NCBI GenBank assembly: GCA_964613215.1
Contig: CAZTHK010000003.1
Span: forward strand, 124,001 to 188,000
Source of the DNA: CAZTHK01 sp964613215
Lineage (GTDB): Bacteria; Krumholzibacteriota; Krumholzibacteriia; Krumholzibacteriales; CAZTHK01
DNA length: 64,000 bases
Direction: 5' to 3'
Made by a program: the position numbers and the translations under genes. Of this stretch, positions 52,716 through 62,208 are shown in pieces (the first letter of the stretch is position 1; the number at the start of each line of letters is the position of its first letter). The notes below the pieces were generated by a model. The model had not been told where the DNA came from. It made no database searches and saw nothing but the letters and a program-made list of their open reading frames with translations.

Positions 52716-52831
52716 TAAGTTATAAAATAATGTCATGCGGAATAACATGAGTTGCTTCCCCGTGGGGAATGAATAACACGCCGGCAGCCTGGTCACCCCG
52801 GCCGGCATTGTCTTTCTTGAGGATTGACCGG
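52716..52831. repeat. Cluster of small inverted repeats inside the ABC transporter operon
   Basis: The 116-nt gap between permease and ATPase genes holds TCATG/CATGA (52733-52750), the perfect palindrome TTCCCCGTGGGGAA (52756-52769) and a GCCGG/CCGGC pair further on. None has a T-tract, so they are more likely mRNA stems that stabilise or separate parts of the transcript than terminators. Confidence 0.4.
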
Positions 52832-53830
52832 ATGGAAAATTTAATGAAAATAGACGGATTGAGAACTGTCTTCCGGACCGACCGGGGACCTGCTGCAGCG
52901 GTAGATGGACTTGATCTGGAAGTGGGCAGGGGAGAGACGGTAGGGTTGGTAGGGGAATCCGGCTGTGGCAAGAGTGTTACCGCCCTGTCCATTTTAAGGC
53001 TGATCCCCTGCCCTCCGGGAAGGATTACCGGAGGAAGGATCATCTTCGATGGAAAAGAACTGCTGAAACTGGGCAGGAAGGAGATGAGAAAGATCAGGGG
53101 TAAGGAGATATCCTTGATATCTCAGGAGCCCCTCTCCAGTCTGAATCCGGTGTTCAATTGCGGGGAGCAGGTGAGGGAGGCGATCAGCCTGCATCAGAAG
53201 GTGGGCCGCAGGGAGTCGAAGAGGAGAACCGTAGAGATGTTTCGCCTGGTTCATCTTCCCGATCCGGAGAAGAGATACAGGAATTATCCCCATCAGATGA
53301 GCGGAGGCATGAGACAGAGGGTCATGATTGCTATGGCTCTGAGCTGCCAGCCCAAACTGCTGATAGCAGATGAGCCTACCACAGCTCTGGATGTTTCGGT
53401 CCAGGCTCAGATAATAGAACTTCTGCTTGATCTGAAGAGGAAGATGGATATGTCGATTTTGCTGATTACTCACGATCTGGCGGTGGTGGCGCAGATAGCT
53501 GAGAGGGTGGTGGTGATGTATGCGGGGGTTAGTGTGGAGGAGGCCCCGGTGGAAACCCTGTTCCGCACCCCCGCTCATCCCTATACCAGAGGGTTGATAG
53601 AATCGATCCCCCGGGTGGATTCGAACCCGGGAGAACTTTCCACTATCGGAGGAAGTGTTCCTGATCCGCTCAAGTTGCCACCGGGCTGCAGATACAGTGA
53701 CCGTTGCCCCAGGTCCCGGGATGAATGCAGGCAGGCGGAACCCTCCATGATGAAGGTGGGCGAATCTCATTATGTTCGATGCTATCTGTATCAGGAGAGA
53801 CAAAAAGGCCCCGGCTTTAAGGGGGATTGA
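52832..53830 (+). CDS. Peptide-type ABC transporter ATP-binding protein (DppD/OppD family)
   Basis: ATPase subunit (332 aa from this start). Walker A GESGCGKS, signature MSGGMRQRV, Walker B LLIADEPTTALD and the His switch ITHDLAVV are present. The C-terminal oligopeptide-transporter domain holds the Cys cluster GCRYSDRCPRSRDEC. ATG 52832 is 8 nt after GAGGA; upstream in-frame ATG 52769 lies in the inverted-repeat region and is unlikely. Confidence 0.94.
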   Translation: MENLMKIDGLRTVFRTDRGPAAAVDGLDLEVGRGETVGLVGESGCGKSVTALSILRLIPCPPGRITGGRIIFDGKELLKLGRKEMRKIRGKEISLISQEPLSSLNPVFNCGEQVREAISLHQKVGRRESKRRTVEMFRLVHLPDPEKRYRNYPHQMSGGMRQRVMIAMALSCQPKLLIADEPTTALDVSVQAQIIELLLDLKRKMDMSILLITHDLAVVAQIAERVVVMYAGVSVEEAPVETLFRTPAHPYTRGLIESIPRVDSNPGELSTIGGSVPDPLKLPPGCRYSDRCPRSRDECRQAEPSMMKVGESHYVRCYLYQERQKGPGFKGD

Positions 53831-53881
53831 ATGAATCCGGCCGGTGATCCCGGTATTGCTACGGAAGAAGGAGACTTGTAA

Positions 53882-54847
53882 TTGCCTGTTCTGGAAGCGA
53901 CTGGAATTAAAAAATATTACACTGAAGGGGGAGGGGTTTTTTCCCGCCATAAAACTCCGGTGCGGGCGGTGGATGGAGTGGATATAATTATAGACCGCGG
54001 ACATACCCTGGGGCTGGTGGGAGAGTCAGGCTGCGGAAAGAGCACCCTGGCCAGGGTGCTGTTAAGGCTGGAGGAGCCCACTGCAGGAAAGATATTTCTG
54101 GGAGGGAGGGATTTTCTGGCCCTGAAGGGGAAGGAACTCAGAAGAGCCAGGCGAAGGATACAGATGGTCTTTCAGGATCCCTACTCTTCCCTCAATCCCC
54201 GTATGACCGTGGGCAGCACCATAGCCGAAGGTATAAAGATTCACCGGCTGGCCTCGGGGAAGGAGATCAACCGCAGGGTTCATTTATTGCTGGAGAAGGT
54301 AGGGCTGGCCCCCTCCTCAGCAGGCAATTATCCCCATGAATTCTCGGGAGGTCAGAGGCAGAGAGTGGGGGTGGCCCGGGCCCTCTCGGTGGAGCCGGAT
54401 ATCATAGTGGCGGATGAACCGGTTTCCGCCCTGGATGTATCGGTTCAGGCACAGATAATTAATCTTTTCATGAAGCTGCAGGAAGATCTTGGGCTTACCT
54501 ATCTGTTTATTTCTCACGACCTGGGTGTGGTAAAACACATAAGTGATACCATATCGGTAATGTATCTGGGCAGAATAGTGGAAACCGCATCCTCCCCGGA
54601 ACTTTTCGAAAAGCCCCTTCATCCTTACACCAGGGGGCTGCTTGCGTCCATACCGGATACCGATCCGGGCGGATCCCCGGTAAAGGCCGCCATAAAGGGA
54701 GACGTGCCCAGTCCCATGAATATCCCGCCGGGGTGTTCCTTTCATACCAGATGTCCCGGTGTTATGGAGCGCTGCCGCCGGGAAGCTCCTCCACTGATCA
54801 GTACGGATGGTAATCATACAGTAACATGCTGGCTTTATCGGGAGTAA
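53882..54847 (+). CDS. Peptide-type ABC transporter ATP-binding protein (DppF/OppF family)
   Basis: Second ATPase (321 aa). Walker A GESGCGKST, signature FSGGQRQRVGVARAL, Walker B IIVADEPVSALD, switch ISHDLGVV, and a C-terminal Cys cluster GCSFHTRCPGVMERC. TTG start with AAGGAG upstream. Completes the two-permease, two-ATPase set; no substrate-binding protein gene is adjacent. Confidence 0.94.
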   Translation: MPVLEATGIKKYYTEGGGVFSRHKTPVRAVDGVDIIIDRGHTLGLVGESGCGKSTLARVLLRLEEPTAGKIFLGGRDFLALKGKELRRARRRIQMVFQDPYSSLNPRMTVGSTIAEGIKIHRLASGKEINRRVHLLLEKVGLAPSSAGNYPHEFSGGQRQRVGVARALSVEPDIIVADEPVSALDVSVQAQIINLFMKLQEDLGLTYLFISHDLGVVKHISDTISVMYLGRIVETASSPELFEKPLHPYTRGLLASIPDTDPGGSPVKAAIKGDVPSPMNIPPGCSFHTRCPGVMERCRREAPPLISTDGNHTVTCWLYRE

Positions 54848-54960
54848 GGCAGGATCGGGGAAGGGCCGCTCGCTCCCCTTCTGATATTCTGCCTGTATCG
54901 ATGGGTAACCGGAGTTGATGTACGGCAGGCTCCCGCTACGGGGTAAGGATTAATGAACGG

Positions 54961-55860
54961 TCAGACCAGAAAAAGGATAGCCACCCCTGCCACCGTTACG
55001 ATTGCGCCGGCTATCTCTCTGAGGGTAACCCTTTCCCGCATGAATACTACCGCAAAGGGGATGATTATTACAGGAACGGTGGCCATGAAGGTGGAGGCAA
55101 CCCCGGTAGGGATATACTGGATGGCCATCAGGGAGAGGGAAACTCCTATGAATGGCCCCAGCATGGCACCCATGGAGATGGGAAACATTGCCCTCCCCTT
55201 CCCCAGAGTGGTGATTACCCCCCTCCATCTCCTGGTGAGGGTGAAAATCAGCGAGAAACCTGCTATACCGGCAATAATTCTTATCTGGGTGGCGGCGAAG
55301 GGGCTGTAGTCTCTCATCCCGTACTTGCTCAGCACCAGGCCGACTGCCTGGCCCACCGCGCCTCCCAGTCCCAGCAACACTCCGGTGGGGGAATGCTTGG
55401 ACCGGGATTTTACCCCTCCCCTGTCCCTCTCCAGCACTACCACTGCAATTCCCAGGATGGTTATGAATATTCCCAGGATTTCAACAGGGGCCAGGATCTC
55501 ATCCATCAGCTGCCATCCGATAATCGAAGTGAACACCGGTACCATTGACATTATCAGCATGGAGGTTCTCGACCCTATTTCCACATGTGCCTGAAAGAGG
55601 CAGAGGTCGCCTATGGAGAACCCGATCAGTCCCGAGATGGTAAGCCAGAACCAGCTCCGGGCGGGGAAATCCAGAGGAATCAGAATTCCCCTCACCGCCC
55701 AGGTGAACAGGGAGAGCATTATCAGACCGATCACCAGCCTGATCAGATTGACCGCCAGGGAACCCACCTTACGGCCGGCTGCTTCGAAGAACAGGGCTGA
55801 AGTTGCCCAGCAGAAGGCGGTTCCCAGAGCTGCTAGTTCACCGGTATATTCTTCAATCAT
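54961..55860 (-). CDS. EamA/DMT-superfamily transporter
   Basis: Ten-helix membrane protein (299 aa) made of two EamA repeats, the first beginning ELAALGTAFCWATSALFFEA and the second around GVLLGLGGAVGQAVGLVLSK. Such proteins export or exchange metabolites such as amino acids, but the substrate is not readable. It is convergent with the ABC operon, 113 nt apart. That gap can form a long imperfect hairpin (GGCAG...CTGCC outside, GAAGGG...CCCTTC inside) without a T-tract. Confidence 0.88.
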   Translation of the reverse strand: MIEEYTGELAALGTAFCWATSALFFEAAGRKVGSLAVNLIRLVIGLIMLSLFTWAVRGILIPLDFPARSWFWLTISGLIGFSIGDLCLFQAHVEIGSRTSMLIMSMVPVFTSIIGWQLMDEILAPVEILGIFITILGIAVVVLERDRGGVKSRSKHSPTGVLLGLGGAVGQAVGLVLSKYGMRDYSPFAATQIRIIAGIAGFSLIFTLTRRWRGVITTLGKGRAMFPISMGAMLGPFIGVSLSLMAIQYIPTGVASTFMATVPVIIIPFAVVFMRERVTLREIAGAIVTVAGVAILFLV

Positions 55861-56024
55861 TTGGGTAAATATACAGGAAGATATTCAATTTACAATACCG
55901 AAGAAGCTTAAAACTGTGAAAATCCGTGAACATATACACCTTTACCGTTGGCAATAAGGTTGAACCGGAGAGAGAATAAACCGGGGCGCTATCCCTCCGG
56001 GTGGCAGTCCTTAACTGCCGCACC

Positions 56025-57416
56025 TTACCGGCGGGGACTGGCTGAGTTGAGTTTTCCTGTTCTCATTACCAGCAGTATTACCGTTATCACAACCGCAGAC
56101 AGATCGGCCAGGGGAAATGAAATCCAGATTCCATATATGGGTGGATCAACCAGGCGGGGCAGGAGCAGGATCAGGGGGCAGAAGATCAGAACCCTTCTGA
56201 GAATGGATAGCAGGAAAGCCGGTTTTGCCTCTCCCAGAGCCTGAAACACACCCAGTCCGGTGGTATGAATACCTACCAGCCAGACCGCTGACATTGCTAT
56301 CCTCAATACATCTGTTCCGGCTGATATCAGTTCCCTGTCAGAGCTGAATATTCCCAGGATAAATCCAGGGAAGATCTCTATCACCAGGGTACCCAGGGAG
56401 GCCAGGATTACCGATGAAAGTATTGATTTCTTGATTGTTTCTCCCACTCTCCGGTATTTCCCGGCACCGTAGTTGAATCCCACTACCGGCTGCATCCCCT
56501 GTTTTATACCCACTATGGGCATCAGCAGGAAAAGAATCAGCTTGTAGATGATTCCATAGAGTGCCACCCCCATATCACCCCCGTACCGGGCCAGCAGGTT
56601 GTTGAGTATCACCACCACCATGCCTCCTCCGGCATGAAGGGTGAAGGCTGACAGCCCCAGGGCGACCATCTCCCTGATAACTCTTCCCACCGGCTTGAAG
56701 AAAGGGAGGGCGAATTTTATGGTGGTTCTGCCGCTTTTGAAATAGAAGATTATGTAGATCAGAGTGGAAAATTTTCCTGTAATGGTCGCCAGGGCCGCTC
56801 CTCTCATCCCCATCTGAAGTGGAAAGATAAGGATATAATCGAGAATAATGTTCACCCCGAAGCCGATTATCATGGAGATCATGGCATGCTTTGCATTCCC
56901 CTCCGCTCTGATCAGGTTGTTGGCCACCACGGTAAAGGGGAAGTAACAGCTCCCGATGAACATGATTCTGGAGTATGGCAGGGCGTAGGGCAGAATGGTA
57001 TCAGTGGCACCGAATATCTGAACAATCTCCCGGGCCAGTATAAAACCCGGGATTGATACCACCAGGCTCAACAGAACGATGCAGAGAGTGGAATTCCCGG
57101 TTACATAGCCGGCCCTCTGATAATCCCTGGCTCCCAGGCTCCTGGACATCATGGAGGCTGCACCTATCCCTATCAGCAGCGATATGGAGAGCACTATCAT
57201 CTGAATGGGCAGGGTTATGGCCAGCCCGGCGATTCCCCCGGTTCCTATTCCTCTTCCTATGAAGATGGTATCCACAATGTTGTAGAAAGCATTGGCCAGC
57301 ATGGCCACAGTGGCGGGGAGGGAGAGTTTCAGCAGAAGCCTGCCTATCTTTTCCCCGCCCAACGCCTTTTCCTGTGCCGAAGGGGGGGATTCAACCAGTG
57401 GTGTTTGATACTCCAT
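56025..57416 (-). CDS. MATE-family efflux transporter
   Basis: Twelve-helix cation/drug antiporter of the MATE family (463 aa from this start). N-terminal KLSLPATVAMLANAFYNIVD and IFIGRGIGTGGIAGLAITLP are diagnostic. In the second half GIKQGMQPVVGFNYGAGKY is the matching repeat. ATG 57416 fits the family; the open frame runs 128 codons further upstream into the promoter region of the V-ATPase operon, without support. No ribosome site is obvious. The EamA gene follows in the same direction after 164 nt. Confidence 0.9.
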   Translation of the reverse strand: MEYQTPLVESPPSAQEKALGGEKIGRLLLKLSLPATVAMLANAFYNIVDTIFIGRGIGTGGIAGLAITLPIQMIVLSISLLIGIGAASMMSRSLGARDYQRAGYVTGNSTLCIVLLSLVVSIPGFILAREIVQIFGATDTILPYALPYSRIMFIGSCYFPFTVVANNLIRAEGNAKHAMISMIIGFGVNIILDYILIFPLQMGMRGAALATITGKFSTLIYIIFYFKSGRTTIKFALPFFKPVGRVIREMVALGLSAFTLHAGGGMVVVILNNLLARYGGDMGVALYGIIYKLILFLLMPIVGIKQGMQPVVGFNYGAGKYRRVGETIKKSILSSVILASLGTLVIEIFPGFILGIFSSDRELISAGTDVLRIAMSAVWLVGIHTTGLGVFQALGEAKPAFLLSILRRVLIFCPLILLLPRLVDPPIYGIWISFPLADLSAVVITVILLVMRTGKLNSASPRR

Positions 57417-57751
57417 AATGAATTGAAGGGTAATCAAACAGTATTGAGAATTCCAATAACTTTTTAGGCGGGAAATTGACAGTGATTCCGAAACACCGGG
57501 CACAGAAGTCATAAGGATCGCATAAATATCAGGGAAACTCCGGATTTTATTTGTCTTGACATAATATTTTTCTGTGTTTTTATTGATTATAATGGTGTTC
57601 ATATTATCCCCCTGGTATGAATGCTCTGATGAATGGTCTTTTTCATCGTATTTTTTTTTAAAGACAGTTGTTTGATTTGACGAAGAGATATGATATAGAG
57701 TAACTGGTATTTTCAGCAAGGTGGCCACCGGTTTCATGATGGGAGTAACCA
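57417..57751. other. Divergent region between the MATE gene and the V-ATPase operon
   Basis: 335 nt without a convincing gene. It contains TTGACA at 57556-57561 and TATAAT at 57588-57593, but 26 nt apart, too far for one promoter. The better promoter for the ATPase operon is at 57672-57699. A GGTGGCCACC palindrome lies shortly before the first ATPase gene. Confidence 0.5.
57672..57699 (+). promoter_or_regulatory. Candidate extended -10 promoter of the V-ATPase operon
   Basis: TTGATT (57672-57677), 16-nt spacer, TATAGA (57694-57699) with a TG one base upstream (TGATATAGA), the extended -10 form. Transcription would begin near 57706, about 45 nt before the first gene. Confidence 0.45.
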
Positions 57752-58069
57752 ATGATTGAAGAACATCTTGCCTCCATTCGGCGCAGTGAGGAGGAAACAC
57801 GGAAGGCGGTGAAGGAGGCCAGGAAGGAGGCGGGTGAAATAGTAGAGAAGGCCCGCCGGGATGGTGAGGATATGCTCGCAGAAATCAGGGCTGAGGGGCA
57901 GGAGCATAAGCGTACCCAGGTCGGTCAGGCCAGGGAGAGGGCGGAGGAGAAGATCAAGGAGTTACATGAACAGGAGGAGAAGCGGGAGAGATCCATGGAA
58001 GAAACAGCTGATAACAACCGGGAGAAAGCCCTGAATTTAATCATAAGACGTTTCAAGGAAACCCTCTGA
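57752..58069 (+). CDS. V/A-type ATPase peripheral-stalk subunit (H/G-like)
   Basis: Highly charged 105-aa coiled coil (AKEARKEAGEIVEKA-type heptads across the whole length), as expected for the G/H (NtpF/AhaH) stalk subunit that pairs with subunit E. The first position in the operon, before subunit I, is where this subunit is found in Enterococcus and archaeal operons. GGGAG is the ribosome site. Similarity is by composition and context rather than by a motif. Confidence 0.75.
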   Translation: MIEEHLASIRRSEEETRKAVKEARKEAGEIVEKARRDGEDMLAEIRAEGQEHKRTQVGQARERAEEKIKELHEQEEKRERSMEETADNNREKALNLIIRRFKETL

Positions 58070-58106
58070 TTTTTTATCAATTGCGTAGATAGACCGGGAG
58101 ACTGAT

Positions 58107-60077
58107 TTGTCCATAAGTGCAATGCGCAAAATTCAGCTTATCGGCCATGTCTCTGTCAAGGAGGAGTTGAAAAGGTACCTGCGTGAGCGTGGGGTGGTGG
58201 AGGTTACCGACGTTTCCCTGGAGCATGGGGATGAAGATCACACCGTTAACAGCGGCAGGGAGGAGGTGGAGGAGCTGGTGGAGAGGGCTGATGAAGCTAT
58301 CCGGTTTCTGGAAAGATACGAAGAAAAGATGTCCTTCTTCCAGAAAATGGGTAAATCTCCCCTGGTGGCCACCCCGGACAGGATCAGGAAGCTCCAGAAT
58401 GAAATAGATATCCGGGATATCCATGCCAGATGCAGTGAACTGGAAGGGATGATAAAGAACGCGCAGGACGATATCGAGGACAGCCTGGAGCTGGAACATT
58501 CCCTGGAGCCCTGGAGCTCCATAAATGTTCCCCTCCAGTCCCTTTCCACAGAAAACTATATTCTTCAATTCTGGACTTTCACCGAAAGGATCGCCCGGGA
58601 TTCTCTCCCCGTGATAGAGGAGGAATTCCCCCTGGTGCATTTCCAGGAGTGTTCCCGCAGCGGCAGTGATGTCCATATCTGTATCATTGTTTCCCGGGAT
58701 GACAGCGGGAAGCTGGAGCATCAGCTCAAGGAGATGGGGGGATTCAGGAGTATTTTCGATGAAGCGGAAGGGACCCCCTCTGAAGTGATCCGGCGGGAGA
58801 GAGAGAGGAGAGTCAATCTGGAGAAGCAGGTTTCAGAGGCCGGGAAGGAGGCCGAACAACTCACCTTCCTCAAGGATAAGCTGATGCTGATATCCGACCA
58901 TCTCAATGAACTGGCCGGACTGGAGGAGGTGGAAGAATTATTCATTTACACCGACAGTACATTCCTGCTGGAGGGCTGGATCAGGGCGGTGGACTGTTCA
59001 GGAGTAGAAAAAGGCCTGGAAACGAATTTCAGGGAGGTGGAGGTAATGTTCCGGAAGCCCCGGAAGGATGAAGATCCTCCCATTCGCCTGGATAACGGAC
59101 CGGTGGTGGAACCATACCAGTTCGTGACTACCCTTTACGGAAGGCCGGGTTACAGTGAGATGGATCCAACCCCCCTCCTGGCGCCCTTCTTCATAGTGTT
59201 CTTCGGAATGTGTCTTACTGACGCTGGTTACGGATTTACCCTGGCGGCCATGAGTTCAATTATACTTTTTAAATTCAAACCCACCGGGGGAACCCGGCTG
59301 TTGATGCGATTACTGTTCATGGGTGGTCTGGTTACTGCGGTGGTGGGGATTCTGGCGGGTGGAATATTCGGCCTTGGAGTGGACAGCTTTCCGGAGAGTT
59401 TGAGAAGCCTGGTCCTGATAAATCCTCTCCGGGAACCTATGAAGATGCTGAATGTATCATTCCTGCTGGGGCTGCTTCATATGCTTTTCGGCATGGGGAT
59501 TAAGATGTATGCCAGGATGAAGGGAGGGTTGATCGTCGACGCAATTCTGGATGAACTGGTCTGGATTCTTTTCCTTATTGCCCTGGCTCCGCTGGGATAT
59601 TCCGCCATACTGGGCGGAGAACTACCTTCCCATGTTACTTTATTGAGCAAGAGAGCCTCCCTGATCCTGGCGGTGGTGGTGCTGCTGACCGGAGGGAGGA
59701 AGAAGGATGGGGTGGTAAAGAAATTCCTGGGAGGCCTGGTGGGTTTCTATGATGTGGTTGGTTATTTCGGCGATGTTCTCTCCTATGCCAGGCTGCTTGC
59801 GCTGGGCCTGGCTACCAGCGCAATTGCCATCGCGGTTAACGATATTGCCGGGATGGTTCTGGGATTTCCATTCTATACCGGATATATAGTTATGGCACTC
59901 ATTCTGGTAGGAGGACATTTATTCAACCTGGCGGTGAATACGCTGGGTGCCTTCGTTCACTCCGGAAGGCTGCAGTATCTGGAGTTCTTCTCCAAGTTCT
60001 TTGCCGGAGGGGGAAGACCGTTTCAGCCTTTCGTCAGTGAGAGGCGTTATTCGGTGATGGAGGAGAGTGAAGAATAG
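58107..60077 (+). CDS. ntpI: V-type ATP synthase subunit I (a subunit)
   Basis: Membrane stator (656 aa): an N-terminal cytosolic half of coiled coils and small alpha/beta domains, then seven or eight transmembrane helices from about residue 355 (LLAPFFIVFFGMCLTDAGYG). The ion half-channel helices carry GDVLSYARLLALGLATSAIA, with the essential arginine in YARLLALG. TTG start with GGGAG 6 nt upstream; an ATG follows at 58122. Interacts with the K ring. Confidence 0.92.
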   Translation: MSISAMRKIQLIGHVSVKEELKRYLRERGVVEVTDVSLEHGDEDHTVNSGREEVEELVERADEAIRFLERYEEKMSFFQKMGKSPLVATPDRIRKLQNEIDIRDIHARCSELEGMIKNAQDDIEDSLELEHSLEPWSSINVPLQSLSTENYILQFWTFTERIARDSLPVIEEEFPLVHFQECSRSGSDVHICIIVSRDDSGKLEHQLKEMGGFRSIFDEAEGTPSEVIRRERERRVNLEKQVSEAGKEAEQLTFLKDKLMLISDHLNELAGLEEVEELFIYTDSTFLLEGWIRAVDCSGVEKGLETNFREVEVMFRKPRKDEDPPIRLDNGPVVEPYQFVTTLYGRPGYSEMDPTPLLAPFFIVFFGMCLTDAGYGFTLAAMSSIILFKFKPTGGTRLLMRLLFMGGLVTAVVGILAGGIFGLGVDSFPESLRSLVLINPLREPMKMLNVSFLLGLLHMLFGMGIKMYARMKGGLIVDAILDELVWILFLIALAPLGYSAILGGELPSHVTLLSKRASLILAVVVLLTGGRKKDGVVKKFLGGLVGFYDVVGYFGDVLSYARLLALGLATSAIAIAVNDIAGMVLGFPFYTGYIVMALILVGGHLFNLAVNTLGAFVHSGRLQYLEFFSKFFAGGGRPFQPFVSERRYSVMEESEE

Positions 60078-60105
60078 ATATTAATTTTCGAGGAAGGAGA
60101 GTCAA

Positions 60106-60573
60106 ATGTTAGGATTTATGCTGGTGGTTCTCGGTGCGGCTCTGTCCGCCGGGCTGGCAGGTGCAGGATCGGCGCTGGGAACCGGTGTGGCGGGCCAGGC
60201 GGCCAGCGGGGTGGTAAGTGAAGATCCCGAGAAGTTCGGCCGCCTCCTGGTGCTGCAGGCACTACCGGGAACACAGGGGATATACGGACTGGTAGGGTTG
60301 TTTATGGTTATAAATGAACTGCCCGGCCTGGAGATGCTGGGGAATATCTCTGTGGGTAACGGCTTAGCCATGCTGGGAGCAGCCCTTCCGGTAGCTATAA
60401 CCGGCCTGATCTCAGGACTGTATCAGGGAAAGGTCTGCGCCTCAGCCTGCAGCATGGTGGCCAAACGGCCGGAAGAGGTAGGAAAGGGAATGGTCTTTGC
60501 GGTGATCGTGGAGACTTACGCCGTGCTGGGGCTGTTGGGAACCATTCTTTTACTGCAGCGGATATCACTCTGA
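60106..60573 (+). CDS. ntpK: V-type ATP synthase subunit K (proteolipid ring)
   Basis: Ring subunit (155 aa) of two fused hairpins, four helices. The ion carboxylate is Glu136 in VIVETYAVLG. The first hairpin has Gln/Thr instead: LPGTQ at 53-57 with Tyr60; Gln107 lies in LYQGK. From memory these match the Na+ ligands of E. hirae NtpK (Leu61, Thr64, Gln65, Tyr68, Gln110, Glu139). One carboxylate per two hairpins also suits an ATP-driven pump or a Na+-coupled enzyme. Confidence 0.93.
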   Translation: MLGFMLVVLGAALSAGLAGAGSALGTGVAGQAASGVVSEDPEKFGRLLVLQALPGTQGIYGLVGLFMVINELPGLEMLGNISVGNGLAMLGAALPVAITGLISGLYQGKVCASACSMVAKRPEEVGKGMVFAVIVETYAVLGLLGTILLLQRISL

Positions 60574-60613
60574 GGTTCGGCTGTCAGAGCCGGTTAACCG
60601 GATGGAATGACTT

Positions 60614-61225
60614 ATGTCTATTGAAAACATAATCAAAAAAATTGAGCAAGAGAGAAAAGCTACCGTTGAAGAGATACTTGGCAAGGCAGGGGAGGAGGCG
60701 GAGGCCATAAAAAGGGAATATGCCCGGGAGGGTGAAAAGCTCAAGGAGCAACTGGAGGATGAAGCCCGGAAGAAGGGTGAGGATGAGAAAAAAAGAATTA
60801 TTGTCAATGAACAGTTGAAGATGCGTAAGAGCATGCTGTCGAAAAAACAGCAGGTTCTGAATAGTCTTTACCTGGAGGCCAGGGAGAAGATTGCTTCCCT
60901 TCCCGGGGAGGAATATCTGGAGCTGGTGAGAGGATTAATTCTAAGCAGGAGTTCCAGCGGAAAAGAGAAGATCATTATTCCCCGGGGACAGGGTGATATG
61001 TTCGGCCAGGATTTTATCTCTTCCCTCAACCGGGATTATCAGGGGGATGGAAAATTCTCACTCGCTGAGCAGGAGGGGGATTTCCGGTGGGGTGTTATAC
61101 TGAGGGAGGAAAGGAGAACGGTGAACCTCACCCTGGATGTAATCTTTGAGCAGCTGAAGGAATCGATAGAGCCTCAAGTGGCCGGGATTCTCTTCCCCCC
61201 GGAAGAGCAGCAATCGGAGCAGTGA
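60614..61225 (+). CDS. ntpE: V-type ATP synthase subunit E
   Basis: Peripheral-stalk subunit (203 aa): N-terminal charged helix (IENIIKKIEQERKATVEEIL, then GKAGEEAEAIKRE) and a C-terminal globular domain ending DVIFEQLKESIEPQVAGILF, typical of subunit E. It would pair with the coiled-coil protein encoded at 57752. The stop overlaps the start of subunit C. Confidence 0.9.
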   Translation: MSIENIIKKIEQERKATVEEILGKAGEEAEAIKREYAREGEKLKEQLEDEARKKGEDEKKRIIVNEQLKMRKSMLSKKQQVLNSLYLEAREKIASLPGEEYLELVRGLILSRSSSGKEKIIIPRGQGDMFGQDFISSLNRDYQGDGKFSLAEQEGDFRWGVILREERRTVNLTLDVIFEQLKESIEPQVAGILFPPEEQQSEQ

Positions 61226-62190
61226 TGGTAAACTATACTTATATAGTGGCCCGCTTGAATGCCCTGGAGGCGGAGATGCCGGACAGCCACTGGTTTCAGC
61301 GCCTGGCCCGCGGTTCCTCCGGAAGCCTGCTGGGTTCCCTGCGCGATCATCTGGAAGGTTTCGACGAGGTAGGCTCGCTGCATCACTTCGAGAGGGGCCT
61401 CACCGCTGAGAAGAGGATGATTCTGGAGCTGCTTACCGAGCTGGTGATGGACCGGAAGGTGAACCTGTTTTTACGGGCCGGATATGATTTTGATAATATG
61501 TGTTTCCTCTGGAAGGCCGGAAGGGATGGCGGGGAACCGGTGTTCAATTATTTTGGATTGACTGATCCGGAAGAGGTAATTTCCAGGGCGGCGGAAAATA
61601 ATGATATCAGATATCTTCCCGGATATCTCAAGGAACTGTATCAGAGGCTGGAAAGGGAGGGGGAGGGGACCAGTTTGGCGGAGATGGAGCAGATATGTGA
61701 GAAGGCAAAGTGGAATTTTCTGCTCCGGTCGGCTCCCTCCCGGGCCGCCCGTTTCTTTACCACCTCCAGGATCGATACTATCAACATCAAGAATTTTATC
61801 AGAGCCAAGAGGACCGGGTTGATGGGAGAGAATGCCCGGCGGATTTTTCTGGAGGGGGGGAAGATAGAAGCAGGGAGGCTGAAAACCTTCTTTAAGGAAA
61901 CCGAAAATGAATTCTTATCCTATCTGGAGACAACCGATTACCGCAAGCTGATAAGCTGGGGATTGAGTGGAGAGACCCCACTCTGGAAGATTGATCCGAT
62001 TCTGACCGCTCTGCTTATTCACCTGACCGGGGAGAGCAGGTACAGATATTTTGATATAGCACCGGTGCTCTATCATCTGCTGTTGAGGGAGAGGAACGAG
62101 CAGATTATCCGTACTGTGGTTACATGCAAGTTGAATGAGTTTCCCCAGGATATGATAGAGGAGAGGGTGGATGCCCTACTCCTTAATTAA
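61222..62190 (+). CDS. ntpC: V-type ATP synthase subunit C (d-like)
   Basis: Central connector (322 aa) seating the rotor axle on the K ring, of the V-ATPase AC39/AhaC family. NYTYIVARLNALEAEMP at the N-terminus and the all-helical layout fit, and position between E and F is the standard order. GTG 61222 overlaps the subunit E stop; ATG 61225 is an equal alternative. Confidence 0.88.
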   Translation: MMVNYTYIVARLNALEAEMPDSHWFQRLARGSSGSLLGSLRDHLEGFDEVGSLHHFERGLTAEKRMILELLTELVMDRKVNLFLRAGYDFDNMCFLWKAGRDGGEPVFNYFGLTDPEEVISRAAENNDIRYLPGYLKELYQRLEREGEGTSLAEMEQICEKAKWNFLLRSAPSRAARFFTTSRIDTINIKNFIRAKRTGLMGENARRIFLEGGKIEAGRLKTFFKETENEFLSYLETTDYRKLISWGLSGETPLWKIDPILTALLIHLTGESRYRYFDIAPVLYHLLLRERNEQIIRTVVTCKLNEFPQDMIEERVDALLLN

Positions 62191-62208
62191 AAGGGAGCTG
62201 GTATAGCA

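Noticed and set aside
51711..52808. A 365-codon open frame on the minus strand opposite the second ABC permease
   Set aside because: Its translation is rich in His, Pro, Gln and Ser with no domain, as expected for the shadow of a hydrophobic gene.
57556..57593. TTGACA and TATAAT as a promoter for the V-ATPase operon
   Set aside because: They are 26 nt apart, outside the range for one promoter; the TTGATT/TGATATAGA pair downstream fits better.
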